Shown here piece by piece: positions 24,797 to 34,233 of a stretch of DNA of 64,000 nucleotides; within the stretch, counting starts at the first letter, position 1, and the number at the start of each line of letters is the position of its first letter. The position numbers and the translations under genes were made by a program. The notes beneath the pieces are model-generated. The model searched no databases. It was not told where the DNA came from and worked only from the letters and a program-made list of their open reading frames with translations. The stretch comes from Lachnoclostridium sp. Marseille-P6806. Its GTDB lineage: Bacteria; Bacillota; Clostridia; Lachnospirales; Lachnospiraceae. Location of the stretch: NCBI RefSeq assembly GCF_900625025.1, contig NZ_LR130576.1:186001-250000 (forward strand), given 5' to 3'.

Positions 24797-27472
24797 TTAC
24801 GAGCGGCACAGTGCAGCCAGCCGCTCTACGATGCCCGCCATCAGCGTCTCGTATTTTGCCTGCTTTTCTTTCTCCTCGGCGATCTTCGACTCCGGCGCCC
24901 GGGAGAGGAAGCGCTCATTGGTCAGCATCGCCGCACTCCTTTTCAGTTCTCCCTCAAGGCGCTTCTGCTCCTTTTCAAGGCGCTCGACCTCGGCCCCGAT
25001 ATCGACAAGCTCGGCGAGAGGAATATAAATCGCCGCATCGGGGATCACCACCGAGACCGCGTCCTCGCCGATCCCGGCCTTGTCTTTCTGCACGGAGAGC
25101 CCGGACGCGCCCGCCAGAGAGCAGAAGAACAGCCGGCCCTCCCGAAAGATGCGGGAAAGCTCCTCCGACCCGGTGACGACAACCATATCCACGCGTTTTG
25201 ACGGCGCGACATTCATCTGCGTGCGCACATTCCGGATGCCGCGGACCGCCTCTTTCATGACCGCGATCTCTTTCTCCTCCTGCGGGAAATCAAGCTCCGC
25301 CCGGAAAACCGGCCAGTCGGAGACCATAATGGACGCCTCGCGGATCTGGAGCGTCGTGAAAATCTCCTCCGTGATAAACGGCATGTAGGGGTGCAGGAGC
25401 TTCAGCGATCCGAGCAGCACGGTCTGCAGGGTCCAGAGCGCCGCCTCCCGGCTCTTCGCATCCGCTTTTTCCTTTTCATAGAGACGCGGCTTGACCATTT
25501 CGATGTACCAGTCGCAGAACTCGTCCCAGACAAAGTCGTAGACTTTCTGCACGGCGACGCCCAGCTCGAACTTCTCGAGGTTGTCCGTCGTCTCCTGTAC
25601 GGTGCGGTTAAAGCGGGACAGAATCCACTTGTCCGCCGGCTCAAGCCCCTCCGGAAGCGCCGCGCCGGCCTCGCTCCCCTCCTCCATATTCATCAGAATG
25701 AAGCGGGAGGCGTTCCAGAGCTTGTTCACAAAATTCCGGGATGCCTGCAGCTTTTCCTCGGAGTAGCGCATATCGTTCCCGGGCGCGTTTCCCGTGACCA
25801 GCGTCAGGCGCAGCGCATCCGCGCCGTACTGGCGGATGATCTCCAGCGGGTCGATGCCGTTGCCCAGCGATTTGCTCATCTTCCGCCCCTGCGCATCCCG
25901 GACAAGGCCGTGGAACAGCACCGTCTTGAACGGCCGCTCTCCCATCTGCTCATAGCCCGAGAAGATCATGCGGATGACCCAGAAGAAGATAATGTCGTAG
26001 CCGGTGACGAGGACGTCCGTCGGATAAAAGTACCTCAGATCCTCCGTATTTTCCGGCCAGCCAAGCGTCTCAAAGGGCCAGAGCGCCGAGCTGAACCATG
26101 TGTCGAGCGTATCGGGATCCTGCGTAAGATGCGTCCCGCCGCACTTCGGGCACACGACGGGCGCCTCCCGCGCGACAATCGTCTCGCCGCAGTCGCCGCA
26201 GTACCACGCGGGGATGCGGTGTCCCCACCAGAGCTGACGGGAAATGCACCAGTCCCTGATATGCCCGGTCCAGTTGTAATAGGTTTTCTCCATGGATTCG
26301 GGAATCAGACGGACCGCGCCGCTTCGCACCGCCTCCTCCGCGGGCTTTATGAGCTCGTCCATTTTCACGAACCACTGCTCCCTGGCCATCGGCTCGACGG
26401 TTGTTCCGCAGCGGTCATGCGTGCCGACATTGTGATCGAGATTCTCGATGCGGACGAGCAGTCCCAGCTCATCCAGCTCCTTTACGATGCGCTCTCTCGC
26501 CTCATAGCGGTCCAGTCCCGCAAACTTCCCGCCGTTCTCATTGATGGTCGCGTCGTCGTTCAAAATATTCACGAGCGGCAGATCATGCCGCTTTCCGACC
26601 TCAAAGTCGTTGGGATCGTGCGCGGGCGTGATTTTCACGACGCCGGTCCCCACCTCCGGATCGGCGTGCTCGTCCGCCACAATCGGAATGGGACGGTTCA
26701 TGAGCGGCAGCATGACATAGCGGCCGATCAGGTCCCGGTACCGCGGGTCGTCGGCGTTCACCGCAACCGCCGTATCGCCCAGCATCGTCTCCGGGCGGCT
26801 CGTCGCGAACTCAAGGAAGCGGGCAGTCGAAACGCTCCCGTCCTCCTCGATCAGCGGGTATTTGATATGCCAGAAATGACTGTGCTGCAGCTCGTACTCC
26901 ACCTCGGCGTCGGAAATGGAGGTTTTGCAGACCGGACACCAGTTGACCATGCGCCGGCCCTTGTAGATCCAGCCCTTTTCATACATGCGCACGAACACTT
27001 CCGTGACCGCCCGGCTGCAGCCCTCGTCCATCGTAAAGCGCTCTCTGTCCCAGTCGCAGGAGGAGCCCAGCTTCTTGAGCTGGTTCACGATCCGGCGTCC
27101 GTACTCATCGCGCCACTCCCAGCATTTTTCGAGAAAGCCCTCGCGCCCGAGATCAGCCTTGGTAATTCCCTGTTCCTTCAGCGCTTCGATCACCTTGACC
27201 TCCGTGGCGATGGAGGCGTGATCCGTCCCCGGCTGCCACAGCGCGTTGTAGCCCTGCATCCGCCGGAAACGGATCAGAATGTCCTGCAGGGTCTGATCCA
27301 GCGCATGTCCCATATGGAGCTGGCCGGTGATATTCGGCGGCGGAATCACGATGGTGAACGGCCGCTTCGTGTGATCGGCCTCGGCATGAAAATATTTTTT
27401 CTCCTCCCAGTTCCGGTAGATCCTGTCCTCAAGACCCTGCGGATCATAGGTTTTTGCCAGCTCTCTGCGCAT
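24797..27472 (-). CDS. valS: Valyl-tRNA synthetase
   Basis: Charges tRNA-Val in the cytoplasm. 891 residues, the usual length for a bacterial enzyme. Class I signatures: PPNITGQLHMGHAL (HIGH) near residue 45 and GRKMSKSLGN (KMSKS) near 525; a zinc-binding CGDCGE...CPKCGG stretch lies between. The C-terminal coiled coil (LVDIGAEVERLEKEQKRLE) that contacts tRNA is present. The start at 27472 has CAGGAGGAGAGCAC directly upstream; the longer in-frame start at 27577 lies inside the T-box and is rejected. Regulated by the T-box leader. Confidence 0.97.
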   Translation of the reverse strand: MRRELAKTYDPQGLEDRIYRNWEEKKYFHAEADHTKRPFTIVIPPPNITGQLHMGHALDQTLQDILIRFRRMQGYNALWQPGTDHASIATEVKVIEALKEQGITKADLGREGFLEKCWEWRDEYGRRIVNQLKKLGSSCDWDRERFTMDEGCSRAVTEVFVRMYEKGWIYKGRRMVNWCPVCKTSISDAEVEYELQHSHFWHIKYPLIEEDGSVSTARFLEFATSRPETMLGDTAVAVNADDPRYRDLIGRYVMLPLMNRPIPIVADEHADPEVGTGVVKITPAHDPNDFEVGKRHDLPLVNILNDDATINENGGKFAGLDRYEARERIVKELDELGLLVRIENLDHNVGTHDRCGTTVEPMAREQWFVKMDELIKPAEEAVRSGAVRLIPESMEKTYYNWTGHIRDWCISRQLWWGHRIPAWYCGDCGETIVAREAPVVCPKCGGTHLTQDPDTLDTWFSSALWPFETLGWPENTEDLRYFYPTDVLVTGYDIIFFWVIRMIFSGYEQMGERPFKTVLFHGLVRDAQGRKMSKSLGNGIDPLEIIRQYGADALRLTLVTGNAPGNDMRYSEEKLQASRNFVNKLWNASRFILMNMEEGSEAGAALPEGLEPADKWILSRFNRTVQETTDNLEKFELGVAVQKVYDFVWDEFCDWYIEMVKPRLYEKEKADAKSREAALWTLQTVLLGSLKLLHPYMPFITEEIFTTLQIREASIMVSDWPVFRAELDFPQEEKEIAVMKEAVRGIRNVRTQMNVAPSKRVDMVVVTGSEELSRIFREGRLFFCSLAGASGLSVQKDKAGIGEDAVSVVIPDAAIYIPLAELVDIGAEVERLEKEQKRLEGELKRSAAMLTNERFLSRAPESKIAEEKEKQAKYETLMAGIVERLAALCRS

Positions 27473-27509
27473 GTGCTCTCCTCCTGAATCGTTCTTTCCT
27501 CTCCCCGGC

Positions 27510-27853
27510 AGATAAAAACGCCCTTTGACCCGCAGGTATGCCTGCCGGTCAAAGGGCGTGATCAAACGCGGTACCACCTTTGTTCGCGGAACAGCTCGCG
27601 CCGCCGCCTCATTTCTCTTTTACGCAGAGCGGACGGGAACGCCTGTCCGCGCAGAGATCCTGACGCGTATTCAGCGCTCCGGCTCGGAAGCGACCTTCTC
27701 CGGGGCGTTCTGCGAGGTCTTACAGCCAGCGGACCTCTTCTCTTTCAGAACGGGAGCCGGATACTCCTCTCCGTCACAGCCTTTCCTCCGCGGCGGCAGC
27801 GCCCCTCATCCGGAGCGATGAAAGAGGTCTGTGCCAGCCGCAGCTTGGTCTGC
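27510..27853 (-). promoter_or_regulatory. T-box leader of valS
   Basis: The hallmark T-box sequence AGGTGGTACCGCG is present on the minus strand (near 27567-27579), followed by a strong terminator (CGCCCTTTGACC... / ...GGTCAAAGGGCG, then TTTTT, at 27505-27560). The upstream 250 nt can form the Stem I region. Uncharged tRNA-Val should bind the Stem I specifier and the TGGTACC bulge and stabilise the antiterminator, raising valS expression when valine is short. I could not place the specifier codon with confidence. This explains the 411-bp gap between valS and the ABC transporter gene. Confidence 0.92.
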
Positions 27854-27858
27854 ACTCA

Positions 27859-27887
27859 AGTGTACCCATAAACACAGGCGGCGTCAA
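27859..27887 (-). promoter_or_regulatory. Promoter of the valS T-box transcript
   Basis: Minus strand TTGACG (27887-27882), 17-bp spacer, TACACT (27864-27859). It overlaps the last codons of the upstream ABC transporter gene. Confidence 0.72.
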
Positions 27888-29605
27888 TAGCGGAAATCCT
27901 CCGTCATCCGGGACTTTTCGATGAGCCTCCGGTAGAGCGCCGAGCTCTCGAGGAGCTCGCGGTGCGTCCCGACCGCGTCGACCCGGCCGTTTTCCATCAC
28001 GACGATGCGGTCCGCATTCTCGACGGACTTCATGCGGTGCGAGACGATGACGACCGTCTTCCCCTCGATGAGCTGATTCAGCGCGCTCTGTATCCGCATC
28101 TCATTCTCCACGTCAAGGCTCGCCGCAATTTCGTCGAGGAGAAGAATCGGCGCGTTTTTAAGAAACGCGCGGGCAATGGATATTCTCTGCCGCTCGCCGC
28201 CGGAGAGCCGGCTTCCGTTCTCTCCGATGAGCGTATCGTAGCCCTGCGGCAGCTTTTCGATGAACTCCGCGCAGCCCGCCTGCTCCGCCGCCCGCTTCAC
28301 CTCTTCGTCCGAGGCGTCCGCGCGGCCCATGCGGATGTTGTCGAGAACCGAGGCGTTGAACAGGATCACATCCTGAAACACGAAAGAGACCTTTTGAAAC
28401 AGGGAATCCGTGGAAATCTCCCGGATGTCCTTTCCGTCGATCCGAATCTCTCCCCCGCCGTAATCATACAGCCGCGAGATCAGGCGCAGAAGCGTCGACT
28501 TGCCGCAGCCCGAGGGACCGACGATCGCCGTGACCTCATTCTGCCCCGCCGTAAAGCTCACGCCGTCCACGACCCTCGTTCCGTCCTCATAGCCGAAGCG
28601 CACATCCTTAAGCACAATGTCAAAGCGGCCGAGCTCCGTGTCGCGGCCGGTCTGCGTCGGCGTCTCCCTGAGCTCGTTCAGGCGCTTCACTCTGGCGTCG
28701 AGATACAGGAGCTCCGCAAAGCTCTCCTCCATCGCCCCCATGGCATCGACGAGCCGCACCGAGGCAAGGAGAAAGCCGATCACCATAATCAGCTGAATCC
28801 GGTTTGCCCCGAGAAGCCACGCCGATACAAGAGAAATCACCCCCAGCGTCAGCTTCATAAACAGAATCGAAAGCAGCATCGGCATCCCCTGCGTGATTTC
28901 CGCGCGGAGCCGCAGCTTTTCCGCTCCGTCCATCATATCCGAAATCCTGCGGTAATTCTCCTCCTCAATGCCGCAGCTCCGGATCTCCCGCTGCAGCTCG
29001 ATGGTCTCCTGAAAGGCCTCCGTCATCTCCCGACTCTTCCAGAAATATTTTCCCGTCCACCGCTTCTGCATGTCCTTTGAGAAGAGCATAAAAAGGAAGC
29101 CTGCCAGAAGCGGCAGAACCGTCGCCAGACCGAGCAGCGGGTTGGAGACAAGGAGCAGGAGCCCGACCGCCGCGAGGAAGAACACATAGCCGATGCAGCG
29201 GGGCATCGCGTGGCTCATGGCATGCTCGATGTCCGATACATCCTGCATGATGGTCTGCGCGAGATCACTCAGGTCATGACGCGAGAAGTACGACAGCGGG
29301 AGCTCCCGCAGCCGGTCCGCGATCTCCAGCCGCAGGTCGCTTGCCTCCCGGTAGGTCGCGTTATACGTGCGCACGTATTCAAGATCCACCACGCAGTAGA
29401 CGAAAAGCAGCGTCACCGCAAGAAGCAGCAGATATACCCACGCCGGCTTTTCCTCTCCGCGGAGCACATTGTCCCCGAAATACATGGCGATCATCATAAA
29501 CAGCATGTAGCCGAAATTAACCAGAAACGAGATCACGCTGGCCAGCTCCACCGCCCGGACACCGCGATCCGTCAGTCCGAATTTTTCTTTCAGAAATCGT
29601 CTCAT
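27884..29605 (-). CDS. ABC transporter, fused permease/ATPase half (YbtP/YbtQ-like), first of pair
   Basis: 573 residues: about six membrane segments in the first 300, then an ATPase domain with Walker A GPSGCGKST, signature LSGGERQR and Walker B ILLLDEIAA. Domain order is that of exporter-fold half-transporters, but the ECF genes in the same operon and the YbtP/YbtQ-like pairing suggest siderophore import. It probably forms a heterodimer with the next gene product. The Walker B region reads DEIAAS, keeping the catalytic Glu. The start at 29605 follows GGAGG supplied by a dispersed-repeat copy; ATG 29608 is possible. Confidence 0.87.
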   Translation of the reverse strand: MRRFLKEKFGLTDRGVRAVELASVISFLVNFGYMLFMMIAMYFGDNVLRGEEKPAWVYLLLLAVTLLFVYCVVDLEYVRTYNATYREASDLRLEIADRLRELPLSYFSRHDLSDLAQTIMQDVSDIEHAMSHAMPRCIGYVFFLAAVGLLLLVSNPLLGLATVLPLLAGFLFMLFSKDMQKRWTGKYFWKSREMTEAFQETIELQREIRSCGIEEENYRRISDMMDGAEKLRLRAEITQGMPMLLSILFMKLTLGVISLVSAWLLGANRIQLIMVIGFLLASVRLVDAMGAMEESFAELLYLDARVKRLNELRETPTQTGRDTELGRFDIVLKDVRFGYEDGTRVVDGVSFTAGQNEVTAIVGPSGCGKSTLLRLISRLYDYGGGEIRIDGKDIREISTDSLFQKVSFVFQDVILFNASVLDNIRMGRADASDEEVKRAAEQAGCAEFIEKLPQGYDTLIGENGSRLSGGERQRISIARAFLKNAPILLLDEIAASLDVENEMRIQSALNQLIEGKTVVIVSHRMKSVENADRIVVMENGRVDAVGTHRELLESSALYRRLIEKSRMTEDFRY

Positions 29606-29611
29606 CATTCC

Positions 29612-29660
29612 TCCATGCCGAAGCAATTTGCGCGAGGCGCGCACCGCAAAAGCGCGCTAA
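29612..29660 (-). repeat. Dispersed start-site repeat upstream of an ABC transporter gene
   Basis: Minus strand TTTTGCGGTGCGCGCCTCGC then GCTTCGGCATGGAGGA, ending at the start codon. Aligns with the copies before pyrE, mtnA and the DUF6142-like gene. Confidence 0.7.
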
Positions 29661-29688
29661 GATGCGGGGCGCCCTGCGTCTCATGCCG

Positions 29689-31446
29689 TCACAGCGCCTG
29701 TGCCGCCGGCGCAGCCTCTCCGCGCACCCTCCACTCGTTGGCCCGCATAAACTCTTCCTGAAGCCGGCGATAGCGGGTGTCGCCCCGCATCAGCTCGCCG
29801 TGGCTTCCGCGCTCCGCCACTCTTCCGTTTTCGATCACCAGAATCTCGTCGACATTCCGGATCGAGCTGAGCCGGTGCGCGATCATAATGACGGTCCTGC
29901 CCTTCATGAGATTGGCGAGCGCCCTTTGCAGCTCATACTCGTTCTCCGGATCCGCCGCCGCCGAGGCCTCGTCCAGAATGACGATTCCCGCGTTTTTCAG
30001 AATCGCGCGGGCAATCGTGATGCGCTGCATTTCCCCGCCGGAGAGATGCACGCCCTCGGAGCCGATCACCGTCTCCTCTCTCCCGGCAAATTTGCCGAGA
30101 ATTTCATCGCACTGCGCAAGATGCAGCGCCTCCATGACCTCCTCCCGGGAGGCGCTCCTCCGCCCGGCTCTCACATTTTCATAGATCGTGTCCTGAAACA
30201 GCCTCGCATCCTGAAACACGTTCGCGATGTTCCGGGCAAACGCGCCGTCCGAATACTCGCTCAGGGCGCGGCCGCCGATCCGTATCTCGCCCCCGTCCGT
30301 CTGATAAAAGCCCGAAATCAGCTTTGCCAGCGTGGTTTTTCCCGAGCCGGACGAGCCGACCAGCGCGTAGCTTCGTCCCGCGGGGAGCGTGAGGGACAGG
30401 TTCTCGATCACGCGTTCCTCTCCGTAGCTGAACGTCACATCCCGAAATTCGATGTCGAAGCTGTCCATCTTCTCCGCTGTGCCGCGGGGCAACTTTTTCT
30501 CCTCCATCTCACGAAACAGCGTCTCGATCTTTCCGATCGCGGAATTTGCCTGAAAGAGATACATCCCCACATACATGACTTTCATGAATGAAATGAAAAG
30601 TATCCCGTGGAACATGACATAAAACATAAACTTCGCGAGAAACTCCCGAGGCTCCCCGTTCCGCACGGAATAGAAAAACATGGCGGTAAGATACACCGCG
30701 TTAAAAAACACCTGAAACACCACATACCACCGGCGGCAGCTCATGCTGTAACGCAGCGCCAGATCGGAGTAGGCGAGCACGGCTCTGTGAAATTCCCGAA
30801 GAGACTCCGCGTTCATCCGGAAGATCTTGAGCACATGGATGCCGCGCACATACTCGACCGCTCCGGCATTCATGGTTTCCTGCGCCTCCATATACCGCTT
30901 CATAAACTGACGGTCGCCCATCATCCGCTGAATGAAATACAGCCCCAGCAGCAGGGTGACAAGGAACAGGACGCCGAGCTTTACGTCGACCGCAAAGGCG
31001 AGCGCCGCGCCGAGGACAGGCACAAACACCGCCGTGGAGAGATCCGGAATCAGGTGCGCCACACTCATATGGGTCAGCACGGTGTTGTCGTCGATGATCT
31101 TCCGGATTCTTCCCGAATCATTCCGGTCGTAGAAGCTGAACGAGGCCTGCATCAGCCTCCGTATCCCCAGCTTCTTGAGATTGGTTTCCAGACGGAACCC
31201 CAGAGCGTGCGTCGCCCAAAGCGATAAAAAATAGACCGCCGTATTCGCCACGAGCAGCGCGGCGATACGGAATGCCGCGGGCACGGCTCCCCGGATATCA
31301 CCGTCCGCAATGATCTTCACCAGAAAACGATAGAGCATGTAATAGCTTGCGATCGAAAGAAGAGCCGCCAGAAACGCCAGCACAATCCCGATCGCGGCAA
31401 AAGCAAGTCTCTCCGGCGCGTATTCCTTTAATTTCCGATAGATCAC
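29689..31446 (-). CDS. ABC transporter, fused permease/ATPase half (YbtP/YbtQ-like), second of pair
   Basis: 585 residues with six predicted membrane segments and an ATPase domain: Walker A GSSGSGKTT, signature LSGGEMQR, Walker B IVILDEASAAADPENE. Partner of the preceding half-transporter. It follows the MptD-type S component by 26 nt. Alternative roles (lipid or peptide export) cannot be excluded from the fold alone; the ECF context and the iron-box-like operator favour metal-chelate import. Confidence 0.87.
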   Translation of the reverse strand: MIYRKLKEYAPERLAFAAIGIVLAFLAALLSIASYYMLYRFLVKIIADGDIRGAVPAAFRIAALLVANTAVYFLSLWATHALGFRLETNLKKLGIRRLMQASFSFYDRNDSGRIRKIIDDNTVLTHMSVAHLIPDLSTAVFVPVLGAALAFAVDVKLGVLFLVTLLLGLYFIQRMMGDRQFMKRYMEAQETMNAGAVEYVRGIHVLKIFRMNAESLREFHRAVLAYSDLALRYSMSCRRWYVVFQVFFNAVYLTAMFFYSVRNGEPREFLAKFMFYVMFHGILFISFMKVMYVGMYLFQANSAIGKIETLFREMEEKKLPRGTAEKMDSFDIEFRDVTFSYGEERVIENLSLTLPAGRSYALVGSSGSGKTTLAKLISGFYQTDGGEIRIGGRALSEYSDGAFARNIANVFQDARLFQDTIYENVRAGRRSASREEVMEALHLAQCDEILGKFAGREETVIGSEGVHLSGGEMQRITIARAILKNAGIVILDEASAAADPENEYELQRALANLMKGRTVIMIAHRLSSIRNVDEILVIENGRVAERGSHGELMRGDTRYRRLQEEFMRANEWRVRGEAAPAAQAL

Positions 31447-31472
31447 AGTTCACCTCCTAAGTCTGCCGATCC

Positions 31473-32066
31473 TTACGCTTTTCTCTTTTCCAGATGCTTA
31501 TGAAGAATCAGATACCCCAGATACATTCCCAAGGCGGCAAGAACAAACACCACTGCCGTCGAGAGCAGCCCCATGGCGCCCCGGGTAAAACGGATATACC
31601 CGTCCATCTCCTCCGCCGACACGCCCCGCTCAATCCAATGCGACCGGTAGGACTCGACAAAAAAGACAGACGGGATAATCGCTCCCCACGCCTGCCCCAC
31701 ATGCAGAAGACCGGACGCGGCCGCAAGCCTCCAGACGGGCGTTTCCCGCGAGCCCGAGGCAAGCAGATCGGCAGTCACCGCCATCGCGACAGAGCTGACA
31801 AGCCACGGGAGATAACCGCCGCCCATCAGAGCAAAGGCTCCCATGACCAGCAGTGTAAAAACCGTGTACTCCCACATCTTTCCCAGCCGCCGGTTCATAA
31901 AAAGGAGCACCGCCCCCGAGAGCAGTCCGCAGATGCCCGGGCTTATGGCGTGGCCGAACGGGCCCAGCACGGAAACAACCACCATGCTCACCATGTAAAG
32001 CAGCATGTAGACCGCCGTCAGCAGCGCAATCAGAACAAGATCCTTCATTTTCAGCTTACGATTCAT
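31473..32066 (-). CDS. MptD-family putative ECF transporter S component
   Basis: 197-residue membrane protein with about six hydrophobic segments, matching the Trep_Strep/MptD family of putative ECF substrate-binding subunits (KMKDLVLIALLTAVYMLLYM at the N-terminus, FGHAISPGICGLLSGAV). It would confer substrate specificity on the A and T components encoded directly upstream. The start at 32066 lies inside the ecfA 3' end; its GGAGG comes from the second unit of a 15-bp tandem duplication. Confidence 0.82.
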   Translation of the reverse strand: MNRKLKMKDLVLIALLTAVYMLLYMVSMVVVSVLGPFGHAISPGICGLLSGAVLLFMNRRLGKMWEYTVFTLLVMGAFALMGGGYLPWLVSSVAMAVTADLLASGSRETPVWRLAAASGLLHVGQAWGAIIPSVFFVESYRSHWIERGVSAEEMDGYIRFTRGAMGLLSTAVVFVLAALGMYLGYLILHKHLEKRKA

Positions 32067-33486
32067 CTGTTTCCTCCATATCCGTTTCCTCCATATCGGT
32101 AAAAATATGATTCAGGCGTTCTACGGTTTCCTCCGTGAGGCAAAAGTCCTGCTCCGTCCTCCCGTTTTTCAGATAAATGATCCGGTCCGCCGTCCGGCGG
32201 ATAAACTCATAATCGTGCGAGATCACGAGCACCGCCCGGCTCTCTGACAGGCGGACGATCTCACCCGATACGCGTTCCATCGAGCTCACGTCAAGGCCGC
32301 TTGTGGGCTCGTCAAAAATAATGAGCTCCGCCCCCGAGAGCGCCGCCGCGGCGATCTGGAGCCGCTGCTTCTCTCCTCCGCTCAGGCTGAACGGATGCGT
32401 GTCCCGGTACTGCCAGAGATTCATTTCCCGGAGCACACGCTCTTTCTCCCCGCCGGGGAGCTTTCCCCGCCCGATCTCCAGCTCGCTTTCCACGCTGGTT
32501 CCGAAGAGCTGATAATCGGCGTCCTGCATGACATAAAACGGAAGCCGCGGAACCTCCACCGTCCCTCTGTCCGGACGGAGCGCCCCTGTGAGGAGTCTTG
32601 CGAGCGTCGTCTTGCCCGCGCCGTTTGCTCCGACAAGCACTGCGGCTTCTCCCCGGCGAAGCTCCATGGAGACCGATTTCAGCACCTGCCATTTGGAGAC
32701 GTTTTTCATCGACGCCGCGCATTCCCCCGTCTCTGCCCGCGGCCTCACGGGGAAGTCCGCCCCGAAGAGATCGAAGCTCCGCGTGTTATAAGAGGATTCC
32801 CGGAACGCCGCCTCGCTCGCGAAGCAGCGAAGTGTTCGCTGTCCGATGAGAAAGACCCGGTCCGCCATCCGATCCAGATAGAAAAACCTGTGATCCGCGA
32901 CAAGCACTGTCTTCCCCAGCGACCGGAGCTTTGCAAGCAGCCGGCGCAGCCGCATGGCATTCCGATAGTCGAGGTTCGCCGAGGGCTCGTCAAAGAGCAG
33001 GATATCCGGCCCCAGCGACATGGCGGAGGCCAGCGCAAGAAGCTGGCGTTCTCCGCTCGAAAGCGAAAAAATTTCCCGCCCCATGAGAGGCGCGATCGGG
33101 ATATCCCTTTCGATCTCCCGGAGCCGCCGCTCCATCTCCTCTCTGGCAAAGCCGTAGTTCTCCATGGAGAAGACCATTTCACTGGTGCTGTTCAGCGTAA
33201 AAAACTGACTTCGCGGATTCTGAAATACGGAGCCGACTTTCCGGCTGATCTCACAGATCGAAAGGCCGTCCATATCCTTTCCGTCAAGAAAGCGTCCCCC
33301 CTCTGTGCGCCCCTCGGCAATCTCCGGAATGAGGCCGTTCAGCGACCGCAGAAGCGTCGATTTTCCGCTTCCGCTGTCCCCGGCAATCAGAATGATCTCT
33401 CCCCCGCCGATGCGGAACGTGACATCCCGGATTGCCGCCTGCTCCTCTCCCGGGTAAGTGAACGCGTAAGACCTCGCCTCGATCAC
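32056..33486 (-). CDS. Energy-coupling factor ATPase, two fused ATP-binding domains
   Basis: 476 residues containing two ABC ATPases: first Walker A GDSGSGKST with signature LSSGERQLL, second GANGAGKTT with LSGGEKQR. Such fused EcfA1-EcfA2 proteins energise ECF importers. The first signature is SSGE rather than SGGE, a mild variation. The start is taken as GTG 33486, which overlaps the ecfT stop (GTGA); GTG 33492 and ATG 33531 are alternatives. The C-terminus overlaps the S-component start by 11 nt. Confidence 0.86.
   Translation of the reverse strand: MIEARSYAFTYPGEEQAAIRDVTFRIGGGEIILIAGDSGSGKSTLLRSLNGLIPEIAEGRTEGGRFLDGKDMDGLSICEISRKVGSVFQNPRSQFFTLNSTSEMVFSMENYGFAREEMERRLREIERDIPIAPLMGREIFSLSSGERQLLALASAMSLGPDILLFDEPSANLDYRNAMRLRRLLAKLRSLGKTVLVADHRFFYLDRMADRVFLIGQRTLRCFASEAAFRESSYNTRSFDLFGADFPVRPRAETGECAASMKNVSKWQVLKSVSMELRRGEAAVLVGANGAGKTTLARLLTGALRPDRGTVEVPRLPFYVMQDADYQLFGTSVESELEIGRGKLPGGEKERVLREMNLWQYRDTHPFSLSGGEKQRLQIAAAALSGAELIIFDEPTSGLDVSSMERVSGEIVRLSESRAVLVISHDYEFIRRTADRIIYLKNGRTEQDFCLTEETVERLNHIFTDMEETDMEETDES
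32069..32098 (-). repeat. 15-bp tandem duplication carrying a ribosome-binding site
   Basis: Two 15-bp units (ATATGGAGGAAAC core on the minus strand) differing at one base. They add a repeated METDMEET-type segment to the ATPase C-terminus and place two GGAGG sites ahead of the mptD-type start. Confidence 0.85.
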
Positions 33487-34154
33487 CGCCACAGAATCAG
33501 CACCCCCGTTCCCAGAAAGAGCGCTGCGCACAGCGCATAATCAGACCACTGCATCCGCACATCATAGTAGGAGGAGCGGCGCCCGGGATGCGTGATCCCT
33601 TTCGTCAGTCCGGCCGCCGTGATCTCATCCGCGAGGAGAGCGCAGCGGAACAGCTGCGGCACCAGAAAAAACTCAAAGCTCTGCACCGGCCGGCGGACGC
33701 TGTACGGCACGCCCCGCAGCCGCATGGACTCCCGGATATAGCCGAACTCTCTGCGAAAGGTGGGAATATAACGGAGCACGATCACGAGCGAAACCACAAA
33801 GCTCCTCGGCAGATGAAGCGGCTGAAGCGCCGAAATCAGCTCACCCGGACTGTAATCCCCGATCAGCACGCTCGCCATCATAAGGCAGGGGATAAACTGC
33901 ATCGATATATAGAAAAAGACAGAGAAAAAGCCGCCGGCAAAGCCCGGATGCCAGAGCGACACACGACTTGCCGCAAGAAAAACCGCGTAGACGCAGAGGA
34001 AAAGAGCAAGACGCCGCCCCCTGCGCAGCAGAAGAAGAATGAACGACGCAAAGCTCAGGAAAAACAGGTGCTGGAAGCGATTCCCCGGAAACATAACGGC
34101 AACCGGAAGCAGCAGATTAAACAAAAGAACAACCAGCGGATTGACGCGCATCAC
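33483..34154 (-). CDS. Energy-coupling factor transmembrane protein EcfT
   Basis: 223 residues, about five to six membrane helices plus the cytoplasmic coupling helices with the family motif ESMRLRGVPYS (Ala-Arg-Gly type ARG-box variant). Links the ATPases to the S component. First gene of the five-gene import operon; GGGAGGGCGGTG precedes the start. A GTTAGC-N4-GCTAAC palindrome lies about 25 bp upstream. Confidence 0.88.
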   Translation of the reverse strand: MMRVNPLVVLLFNLLLPVAVMFPGNRFQHLFFLSFASFILLLLRRGRRLALFLCVYAVFLAASRVSLWHPGFAGGFFSVFFYISMQFIPCLMMASVLIGDYSPGELISALQPLHLPRSFVVSLVIVLRYIPTFRREFGYIRESMRLRGVPYSVRRPVQSFEFFLVPQLFRCALLADEITAAGLTKGITHPGRRSSYYDVRMQWSDYALCAALFLGTGVLILWR

Positions 34155-34178
34155 CGCCCTCCCTCGTTTCTTTTTATG

Positions 34179-34194
34179 GTTAGCATTAGCTAAC
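34179..34194 (-). promoter_or_regulatory. Operator palindrome, DtxR/IdeR-like iron box candidate
   Basis: Perfect 6-bp arms GTTAGC / GCTAAC around ATTA, placed at about +4 to +20 of the predicted transcript. The half-sites resemble those of DtxR-family iron-dependent repressors. A regulator bound here would block the import operon when metal is plentiful. No regulator gene of this type lies in the window. Confidence 0.6.
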
Positions 34195-34204
34195 TCACGG
34201 GCTT

Positions 34205-34233
34205 ATTCTACCATCACTCCTCTCCTCGCGCAA
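34205..34233 (-). promoter_or_regulatory. Promoter of the MptD/ECF/ABC import operon
   Basis: Minus strand TTGCGC (34233-34228), 17-bp spacer, TAGAAT (34210-34205). The predicted start falls at the edge of the palindrome at 34179-34194. Confidence 0.65.

Noticed and set aside
25391-27487. 698-codon plus-strand frame opposite valS
   Set aside because: Antisense shadow of valS.
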